Source: Diogma glabrata
Taxonomy: Eukaryota > Arthropoda > Insecta > Diptera > Cylindrotomidae
Assembly (NCBI GenBank): GCA_963693315.1
Contig: OY856186.1
Location: forward strand, 381,128,768 to 381,192,767
DNA: 64,000 nt
Direction: 5' to 3'
Both the position numbers and the translations under genes were made by a program. This document shows, piece after piece, positions 22,434-30,474 of this stretch (positions are counted from its first letter, which is position 1; every line of letters starts with the position of its first letter). The notes beneath the pieces were generated by a model. That model saw only the letters and a program-made list of their open reading frames with translations. It ran no database searches and was not told the DNA's origin.

Positions 22434-23290
22434 CAGCAAACTACTCAAAAACCTCTTCATATTTAGCGTTTCGAGAAAATATTACAAAATCACAAATTCG
22501 TATTTCTTTCAAAATTTCAAAAATATTGTAAAAATTAAATAAAATTCAAACTTTTTCAAAATTCTAAAAATATTCCAAAAATTATTACAAAATCGAAGAT
22601 AAAAATTTTTTCAAAAATTCTAAAAATATTGCAAAAATTATAACAAAATCAAAAATTGAAACTTTTTTCAAAATTCCAAAAACGTTCCAAAAATTAGAAT
22701 AAAATCAAAGATTTAAACTTTTTCTAAATTCCAATAATATTCCAAAAATTCTTAAAAATTCAAATTTTCCTAAAATTCTAAAAATATTGCAAAAATTATT
22801 AGAAAATCAAAAATACAAATATAATGCCATAATTCTCAATAATAATAATAAAATTTCATTTCAAACAAATAATTAATTTTATTATTTTCCAAAAAATTGG
22901 GTAAAAAAATAAATAAAAATCTTTCTATTGACACACTTGGCAACATTTTTTTGACAAACTTATAATGTCATAATTCTCAATAATAATAATAAAATTTCAT
23001 TTCAAACAAAAATTAATATTGTTTTTTACAAAAAATTGGGTAAAAAAATCAATAAAAATCTATCTGTTGACAAACTTGACAAACTTATAATGCAATAATA
23101 GGTGCGTTCGATTTGACTGAAGCAACTGAATCAACTGAAAAATTGAATGCAATTGTTGTTGTTTTTTCAGTTGTTTCAGTCAAATCGAACGCACCTAATC
23201 TAGATTTTGGTCTCACATACTAATCCCGGCCATCAAGATTTATCCAAATTCAATGTTTCTACTCGTAATCACTTAAAATGAACGTGTTTT
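22434..23290. repeat. Dispersed AT-rich minisatellite, copy 1
   Basis: The stretch opens CAGCAAACTACTCAAAAACC and continues as loosely repeated units of about 60 bases built on AAAATTCTAAAAATATTGCA. It ends in a single-copy tail with GACAAACTT, TTTTTGACA and an ATCAAGATTTNTCC block. The same opening, array and tail occur at 35586-36900, so this is one dispersed repeat family with an internal tandem array. A 97-bp palindrome is inserted at 23100-23196. Confidence 0.8.
23100..23196. mobile_element. 97-bp palindromic mini-element with AAT duplication
   Basis: AGGTGCGTTCGATTTGACTG at the left is the reverse complement of the right end, and AAT flanks both sides (23097-23099 and 23197-23199). Comparison with the sibling repeat near 36780 (GACACTT..AATAATCAAGG) shows the uninterrupted AATAATCTAG form. 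A 3-bp duplication and GTGCGTTCGA-like ends fit Harbinger-type MITEs. The MITE at 42679-43443 has similar GTGCGTTCGA ends. Confidence 0.8.
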
Positions 23291-23299
23291 AAGCAAAAA

Positions 23300-24110
23300 A
23301 TTATAATTATAATATAAAAAGGTTTTAAAAGGATTCAATGTATTTCTATAGGACAATTGAATAGGATTCAATCGATTTCTAAAGGAAAAAAAATTATTTG
23401 ATAGGATTTTATAGGAAATTTCCGATGCAATTTTCCCATTAAACTTTGTTTTTCAATAGGATAGTTTAAGCAGGGCAATAACTAAAATTTCTTTAGCACT
23501 GCATCTCGTTATATTCCATTGGTATTTGGTGGAGACCACCCTAATACAATAAACACGTAACCGCCTTGCTAAAAGAAAGGAAAAGAAGTTGCCAAAATTC
23601 ACCAAAACAATTTGTTAGGTATTTATATTTAACGTCAGTTTAATGTTATGTAGTTTTAAATACTGTCAATTATTCTCGATCTAAATAAATTGTTTTGTTA
23701 TTTTAAAGCTCCCGGAGGTAACCCCCAGTCTACTCGCATGCTTTACAATAAGAGATTGTCTAATGATGGGACCCACAACCATGATTACATCTCGTCAATT
23801 CATTGATATCAGTGGAGCATGTAAATGTACCGGACCGTTCAATTTGCTGCACTGTTTGGTTTTTACACATGAGGTGCCATCTGATCGTCTTTCAATCCTG
23901 TAACTATAAACGCTTCTTCTTAAAACAAACGGTAATTCTAGACTTTCCATGCTAGATGCGGAGATGCCCCAAAGCAGGAAGTACCTTATCGAGCAAGTTC
24001 ACCATTTATCAAATTCTCCGTTATATTTTAAAATGCTTGAGCAGTTGTTGTTGTTCTTGTTGAAGCGAGACGGCAACGGGGCGGCTACTCTTCCGCGAAG
24101 TTGCGGTGCT
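23300..24110. other. Intergenic DNA with decayed repeat remnants
   Basis: It holds a possible remnant of the CCCTG MITE right end near 23464. The GC-richer stretch 23705-23990 has partly open frames on both strands that I do not recognise; it may be a decayed retroelement. Confidence 0.4.
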
Positions 24111-24114
24111 AAAT

Positions 24115-24235
24115 TCTCAAGATGGACGGGTCTACACCCCAGACAGTTCCGACCAAGGATCATCACAACAATTTCGACGAAAGGTGCTTGGTGTCATACG
24201 TGGTGTCATACGAACATCCTTCCTCGGCCTAGGTA
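24115..24235 (+). mobile_element. 5' end fragment of family 1 non-LTR element
   Basis: CTCAAGATGGACGGGTCTAC through CAATTTCGACGAAAGGTGCT matches 4607-4690. It is a third detached copy of the 5' end in the window. Confidence 0.75.
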
Positions 24236-24239
24236 GCGG

Positions 24240-26685
24240 AAGTATCTTTAACCGATTGACATCAATGAATTAGTCAGTCTCATCCTTTTTATTACTGCCC
24301 CAAAACCGGAGTGTATCAGACCTTTCATCTTAACTAGCACTACAAGCGATGCCTTCTTTGTAACTATACTAATAGCAAATTTACCAACATTTCTGGCGTT
24401 CTATAGCCATAACATACTACTCAAACATAGTTCTCTTTCAGTTGGAAGATCGATTGTTGTACCATTTGATATTTCAAGTGTAATGATGATTTTGAGGACT
24501 GCATCAATTTTCAGTTCTATTCTATTGGACTGGATCAAAAGCAAATTATCAACCGTATAAGCTACACTGTTATTACAAACAAACATTGAATGTGTTTCAA
24601 TCTAAACAAAATAACAAATGGCGGTATTTGTATGGTGAACAAATGCAAAATTTATTTCATCTGACGTTTCTATTTCGTTTGATTCAAAAATAAAATCAAA
24701 AACCCTCAGTATCAAAATAATAAACACGTTCGTGAGTTCTCTGTAGTGAGTTTTGTATGCAAATTGTGTAAATGTTTTGTATACAATTAAAATTAAAAAA
24801 AAAATATTTTTATATGTGTTATAATTGTAATAATTTAAAAAACAAATTCGAGATTTGCAATGTTTAAAAAAAAAATTAAATTTCGTACATCTCATAAGCA
24901 ATTGATTCATTAAAATTATCATATGATGAAAGTAAAAATGCACGTGATTCGATTTTTACAAATGTGTTAGTGGTTTCTTCTTTTTTTAATACACATAAAC
25001 TGTGTTTATATATTTTATTTACTTTTTTCTACTATTTGTTATTGTTGTTTAAATACTAAACATTCGACAATTTTTATTACAGAGATTTTATAAAATAATA
25101 TTAGTTGATTGATAATCCAATTTGATCTGTAATATATATTTATATGTGCTATGTGCAATAATTTGCATAAAATACAAAAATGAATATGTGTTATACGAAT
25201 AGTAGTTGTACTAAAATAAGAATTTAATTAATGAAAAAATACATTAATGAAACTTTTAAATTAGTTTAAAATACACAAATGGCGCTGTTCAATAAAATTT
25301 TTTCCAGTAAAAAAAAAACTTCTGCACAAAATAATGGAAGGTAAAAATAGTTTTTTTAAAATTTATTTTACTTTTAACAAAATATGAAAAAATTAAACAT
25401 TGGCTGTTGTTATATTATTTTATTTCTGTTATTAAAAAGTATGACCACGCATCTGAGAATAATATATAATTATAGTGGTAATCTCTTTTGTCTTGCTTAT
25501 ACTACTACCTTGTGCGTGATCTTGTAGGTAAAAGTAGAAATGCATAAAACAATTATTTAATGGATTTAAGCGATGCATGTACCCCGTGGATTTGTATGTA
25601 CTCCGTTAAAGAGATATCATTTGTCTAAAAATTGAGTTGTTAATAGATAACGGAAAAGGTCTGATATCAAATATCGGTGACGTCACTCTAATGTTGTAAT
25701 TTCAACGCTTTGCGCTAATAAAAATTTTTTATAAATATTTCGTCAACTTAATTTAAGCACGCCTTTAAAAATGATTAACATAATTTTTTTTACTAAGCTG
25801 TGTTATAATATAATATTATAGTATGTATTTAGTTTTCTTTAATACTCAAATGTTAAATATGTTTGGCGGCCTCGGATAGTTCAATAGCGTTCCTGTAAGT
25901 GTCTGTGGAAGCGTTGAGTTCGCTGACAGTGTTGACTGTACCACATGAACTTTTGAGTAGTATGTTTGACAATCAAAAAAGTAAATGTTAAAGCATTCGT
26001 ACATTGGGGGTCTTATATTTACCAAAGGCTTACTTTAAAACGGTCATATAACGAGTGAATCTTTAACACTCGGTCAAATCATAAATGCAATATAAAAAAT
26101 ATTTCACTCCATATTAATTACTCCAATCTGGTCATTACATACAAAATCACCCGACAAATGTTTTTGGAACTTCAGGCTGCCGATTTTTAAGGGTATCACG
26201 GTAGCTAAAAACAAAATTCAGAAAACCTTTATTTTAAACATGATTCAGAAAACCATGTTAAAATAAATTTCAATGAATTTTGAATTCAAAAAATCAAAAT
26301 TTATAAGCCTAAAAAATCGAAAGTTATGTTTTTTCTTGTTGACTTCACTGAATCTACCACTGCACCATAAATGTTAAATTCCAGAAGTTCAAGGGTTAGA
26401 TCATTATTTGATTTTGCCATGAATTGACCCATCCGGTCTTCTTGGTCTCTGTTAAAAGCGTGGTATATTGTAACATATTGTAATTCCTATTGCATATAGA
26501 TATAACATTTTTTGTACTTCCGTGACGTAATGACTGTATTATTATAAAGCTTTTAACGACATTATTATGTCTCTTTATTCCATGGGTGATATAATTTTTC
26601 CATTATGTCACTCAGTAATATAATGGGAAAATGAGCCTGACATAATGATTTCATTATATCCCGCGAGAACAAAAACAAATGTAGG
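24240..26685. other. 2.4 kb of AT-rich DNA without a recognised gene
   Basis: Open frames at 24401-24943 are low-complexity and resemble no family I know. An exact TGACGTCA lies near 25679. Nothing else can be supported. Confidence 0.5.
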
Positions 26686-27059
26686 TGTATACTGGGTCAG
26701 TGCCGTCCCAATGTATTTGGGGGCCCCTGGCCCACTATTTCTAGGGGGCCTATTCGAAAATTAACAATAAGACTGCGTTCCAATTGATGCTTAATTGTAC
26801 TAAACGTGCTAAATTAATTTAGTCAACTATTTTATTTGACTAAATTATATTTTGTTTCTAAATAATTTGGAAGAAATTCATACGTTAAACAATATCTGAC
26901 AACTTGATTATATTAGTTTGAATTAAAATTCGGTAATTTTGTAAAACTAAATTTAGATTTAGCAGTTTCGTACAATTTAGCAACTAATTGGAACCCAGTC
27001 TAAATCAAATTTAAAAGCATAATTACTTACGGGTTTTTGAGGTTTATTATAATGTTTAT

Positions 27060-27330
27060 TTTATTTAAATATTTTTTGTTCTCACTTTTTTGTCAACAAA
27101 TTTATCTACAACATCTTCAAATTCTATAGATTTTAATAAATCACTTTCTATGCACATCAACGCTAGGTAATTCAGTCGCTCCTGCGGCATGCTGTTTCGC
27201 AAATCATTTTTTATGTATTTCATCGCCTAAAAAGACTGTTTTCCTGAACAATTAGTGACCTTAATGGTTAAAAAAATTTTGATTGCTCTTTCTATGTTTG
27301 GAAACATATTAATTAAATTCTTTTGAATAA
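27060..27330 (-). pseudogene. C-terminal dimerisation region of a hAT transposase (remnant)
   Basis: With one stop, the minus strand reads FPNIERAIKIFLTIKVTNCS, a KQSF segment, then AMKYIKNDLRNSMPQERLNY and LALMCIESDLLKSI. This is the FPN...L.T.PVT.AS.ERSFS..K.IK..LRS.M.Q.RL pattern of hAT C-terminal domains of the ZMYM/52-kDa repressor type. The N-terminal zinc finger and catalytic core are gone. Confidence 0.8.
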
Positions 27331-27442
27331 TAAGTGTTATCCTCAATAAGAGATATAACGGGAAATATTTTCTAATATATTCAATATTCAAAGATTTTCT
27401 GATATAAATTATAATGTCTTTTTGTGATTATTTAATAGCTAT

Positions 27443-27566
27443 TTATGAAACAAGTTGCTAAATTAGGTTGTTTTAAGCACGAGATGTGAAATTGGCAACC
27501 GAGGCGAAGTCGAGGTTGACAATACATCGAGTGCTTAAAACAACTAATTTAGCAACGTGTTTCATA
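27443..27566. repeat. Long palindrome with GAGGCGAAGTCGA tip, upstream of recombinase-domain ORF
   Basis: ATGAAACAAGTTGCTAAATT and TTGTTTTAAGCAC on the left pair with the right arm (GTGCTTAAAACAA, AATTTAGCAACGTGTTTCAT) over about 45 bases, and an inner stem ATTGGCAACC pairs with GGTTGACAAT. The tip (27501-27515) is GAGGCGAAGTCGAGG. It sits immediately before the terminal repeat of the nested element, as the palindrome at 2330-2467 does for copy 1. Confidence 0.85.
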
Positions 27567-27770
27567 CAAGATTTTTTGTAACGAAGCTGCAAAATTAAAC
27601 TTTTATAAAAAATACAACTATGCACAAATTGCATTTGTATCTAGTACGTTTTGAGCAAACCAATTTGATCTTATAAGGAGTATGTAGCCTTAGTTTTAGT
27701 TTTCATACTGCCAATTGTGAAAGTAGCCTTCTTTTAGTTTTCATACTGCCAATTGTGAAAAATATCAAGA

Positions 27771-28118
27771 TGAGTTCAAGTGATGATGATTTTTTATCGT
27801 CAGATATAGAAAAAGCAGTTCATAGAAAAAGCTATTTCTACAATCGTACCGGAAAAATTGACGAAGTTGGCGTACGAAACTTCATACAAAAATTTTGATG
27901 AGTGGTTCGAAGAATCAAAAACTACAACAATCAATGACATGATCATGCTGGCCTATTTTGTAAGAAAACTAGGATCCATGAAACCTTCAACATCGTGGTG
28001 CGAGTACTCTAAACTAAGAACTATGGTTTATTTGAACGCCAGCGTGGATATGAAATCATTCACGAATTTGATAGCTTTATTTAAGCATTACTCTAGTAAA
28101 TTTGGTCAGATTAATTAG
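27771..28118 (+). pseudogene. Tyrosine recombinase core-binding domain, frameshifted
   Basis: The ATG at 27771 opens MSSSDDDFLSSDIEKAVH, like the MSSSD start of the 118-aa protein at 1816-2172. That frame stops at 27897, but a +1 shift near 27825 opens a frame to 28118 that aligns with the rest of copy 1: VPEKLTKLAYETSYKNFDEW, LAYFVRKL, STSWCEYSKLRTMV and NLIALFK. One frameshift therefore breaks the gene. No catalytic domain follows; the ORF ends within a few residues of where copy 1 ends. Confidence 0.7.
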
Positions 28119-28300
28119 AGTACTAATTGTAGTTGTTTAATAGTTTATTAAAGCATTAATAATAATGGTTTAATGATTCTTTAAGTACTTACACTTTAAT
28201 TAATCATTAAACCATTATTATTAATGCTTTAATAAAATATTAAACAACTACAATTAGTACTTTAATGAATCTGACCAATGTACTAGATTAATGCTTAAAT
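28081..28300. repeat. 220-bp near-perfect palindrome at the 3' end of the recombinase-domain ORF
   Basis: The left arm (from TTAAGCATTACTCTAGTAAA to GGTTTAATGATT) pairs with the right arm (AATCATTAAACC to GATTAATGCTTAAAT) over about 100 bases with few mismatches and a loop of about 20. The last coding bases of the domain ORF lie inside the left arm. Confidence 0.9.
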
Positions 28301-28529
28301 AAAGCTCATTTAATTACTAAAATGACGCACGAAAAAGCGTAGATTTTGCAACTTAGTTACAAAAAATGAATTTTTGAAATTGGCATGGGCCCAGTAAAAA
28401 AAATTGCATTGTTGTTTTTTAAATTTATTATTTGAAGTGTTAATTTTCATATTTTTATGAGTGTTTTATGGTGGGCCCCCGGCCCAGGGCCGGGTGGGCC
28501 GTACCGTAGTAACGGCACTGTACTGGGTG

Positions 28530-28905
28530 TTTCATAATATATGCGCAGGACTTCAGGATGTGATAGCTCGTCCAAAAATATGAAAAAAAGTATCTCAAAC
28601 TTACCCTCTAAAATGCACCATTTTCGAGATACAGGGTGTTGAAATTGAAAAAAAAATCGTTTTTTGCGTATATCTCCGGAACCGTTTATCGTACAGAAAA
28701 CAGCTTTCGCAAGTATTTTCTGCTCATAATAAGCTATGTTTTGTGGGGAATTTTTTTTTTAAGTCTTAATTGGTGAAGGTTTTGGAGAGGTAGTGGGTGT
28801 ATTTCTCCCCAACTTCTACGCTACTGGAAAAAGTACGGTTTTGAGCTGCTCATTTGAACCGCCAACGTTTTCTACACAAAAAAGTTTCACCTGGTCATAA
28901 GCTCT
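28530..28905. repeat. Probable dispersed repeat with CAGGGTGTT and TCCGGAACCG words
   Basis: The sequence has no ORF. The phrase style (ATATCTCCGGAACCGTTT, CGAGATACAGGGTGTTG) is common in insect interspersed repeats, from my general knowledge only. It adjoins the inverted repeat at 28911-29183. Confidence 0.4.
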
Positions 28906-28910
28906 AAGGT

Positions 28911-29183
28911 TGACCGTTTTCGAGAAAAATCAACTTTTATGTTGAAAAACATGGTCAATGTTTTGAAATAAAATTTTTTTTCTTCATGGACATTTCCAAC
29001 TTTTAATTCAACTGTTTATGATATGTTAGTTTTTTTTTTAATTTTGAAATTATAAAGTAAACGATTGGTTTTGTTACTTGTTCCAACGTTTAAATAAATT
29101 TTATTTAATTAGTAAGAAAAAAAAATTTATTTCAAAAAATTGACCATGTTTTTCAACATAAAAGTTGATTTTTCTCGAAAACC
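28911..29183. repeat. Inverted repeat, arms about 70 bp, at the broken end of the gypsy element
   Basis: TGACCGTTTTCGAGAAAAAT and ATGTTGAAAAACATGGTCAA on the left pair with the right arm TTGACCATGTTTTTCAACAT and ATTTTTCTCGAAAACC, over about 70 nearly identical bases with a spacer of about 130. The right arm ends exactly where gypsy integrase sequence begins (29184), so insertion of this element probably cut off the 3' part of the gypsy copy. Confidence 0.85.
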
Positions 29184-30242
29184 TTACACCGCCGCACATT
29201 TGTCGCATTTTTGACACCACTCCACAATTGATTGCCGAGTCCCCGACCAGTAAAACCGTTGTCGTATTTTTGCAAGAGTTTTGTTGATCCCAAGATGACC
29301 TCCACTGGTTCCTTCGTGATACTCTTTCAATACTGCTGGTATTTTCCCTTTTGGTACCACTGTAAGGGATTGCTTTATCTTGCCATCTGAGCTTTCCCAT
29401 ATTCTTTTTAAACACCCATTCTCTAACTGCAGACTGTCCCATTGCGCCCAGTACGCCTCCAAAGTTGGAGTTTTATCAGAAATTTCTCCCCATACTGGTT
29501 TGCAACCCTTTTCCTTGAACTCGATGATGGGTGCAAGATCCGGATCTTCTAGTTGATCTCTTATGGCTTCAGCAGTCCATTCATCATCAGGTAGCACTTG
29601 TAGTAATCATACATCGATGATGTTCTCCTTATTTTCTTGACGACTGCAATGCTTGCACTCAATTTGACAGTGTCGTCTCGATAATGCATCAGCGTTCCCA
29701 TGTGCAGTGCCCTTTCGATGCTCAATGTCCAAATCGTACGCCTGCAACCGTTCGATCCAACGTGCTACTTGTCCCTCTGGATTTTTGAACTGGATTAGCC
29801 ATCTTAACGCACCATGGTCAGTTCTGAGATGAAATTTCTGACCATACAAGTATTTATGGAAATGCTTGACGCATTCCACAATAGCCAATAATTCTTTTCG
29901 AGTTACGCAATAATTCCGCTCCGGCTTGGATAGCGTTTTGGAGAAATAAGCTATCACTTTTTCCTGACCATCTATTTTCTGCGACAATACTCCTCCTATA
30001 CCTTCATTACTGGCATCAGTATCCAAAATAAACAAGGTTTTTCCTATAACGACTTCTTTACAATTTTGTTGTTCTTCTTTGTTGGCCTTTACAACCCACA
30101 ACCTGGGTGACCCAGAACCTCCTTCCCCAAATGATTGTTTCTGATTGGGGTGGCAGCTTTTCTCTGTGTTCATTAAATTGGAGTGGCAACTCAACATTTC
30201 CGTACGTGAGTACTCCTTTGCCAGCATCAATAACGAATCCAT
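29184..30242 (-). pseudogene. Gypsy RNase H and integrase HHCC region
   Basis: RNase H motifs are clear: LFILDTDASNEGIGGVLSQ (catalytic Asp), KTLSKPERNYCVTRKELLAI (Glu) and HLRTDHGALRWL (Asp). Next comes a linker, the GTAHGNADALSRR ending, and after a stop near 29600 the integrase zinc-binding motif: HEGTSGGHLGINKT, RFYW, and CQKCDKCAA. The integrase core is missing. At the upstream side the sequence jumps straight from protease-type sequence into RNase H, so RT has been deleted. Confidence 0.92.
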
Positions 30243-30474
30243 TTGGTCTCATGAAGTCCATTCCCAGGATGACTTCATCCACAATGTCAGCTACAACCAC
30301 TTCATGTTGAAAGTGAGTATTCCCAATTTCAAAGTTGACCACTTTCTTTCCTTTAATACTTGCACTTTCACCAGTAGCTGTCTGCATTCGGTATCTTCCT
30401 GCTGGTTTTAGTTTCCCTTTCCCAATATCAGTGCGGACAATTGTATTTGTTGCTCCCGTATCTAACGTGATGAC
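30130..30474 (-). pseudogene. Gypsy aspartic protease (left part of split domain)
   Basis: VITLDTGATNTIVR holds the Asp-Thr-Gly catalytic motif of retropepsins, and VDEVILGMDFMRPNGF holds the ILGMDF flap-core motif. The hAT element ends the domain at 30475; the frame continues on the other side of the insertion at 32943, because the duplicated 8 bases restore the phase when the element is ignored. Confidence 0.9.

Larger units (their letters stand above)
27571..28368 (+). mobile_element. Small TIR element with tyrosine-recombinase core-binding domain ORF (copy 2)
   Basis: TTTTTTGTAACGAAGCTGCA near 27574 pairs with the reverse complement of the stretch ending 28368 (TTTTTTGTAACTAAGTTGCA), giving terminal repeats about 0.8 kb apart. 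Between them lie a tyrosine-recombinase-domain ORF (27771-28118) and a strong palindrome (28081-28300) near the 3' side. It is nested in the hAT element at 26698. Ends and ORF resemble copy 1 at 1621-2335. Confidence 0.6.
26698..28520 (-). mobile_element. hAT element with 8-bp target duplication (deletion derivative)
   Basis: The ends are CAGTGCCGTCC at the left and CGGCACTG at the right (inverted), and TACTGGGT is present on both sides at 26690-26697 and 28521-28528, a perfect 8-bp duplication. CAGTG termini and 8-bp duplications define hAT transposons. The subterminal sequence is G/C-rich (GGGGGCCC-type words) at both ends. Inside, the minus strand keeps a hAT transposase C-terminal remnant (27060-27330), and a smaller element with a tyrosine-recombinase domain (27571-28368) is nested. 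Confidence 0.92.

Noticed and set aside
24401..24943. Two minus-strand frames of 61 and 113 codons
   Set aside because: Low-complexity, rich in Phe, Ile and Tyr, with no homologous motif or splice support.
25679..25686. Second exact TGACGTCA
   Set aside because: No gene is recognised nearby, so a regulatory role cannot be supported.
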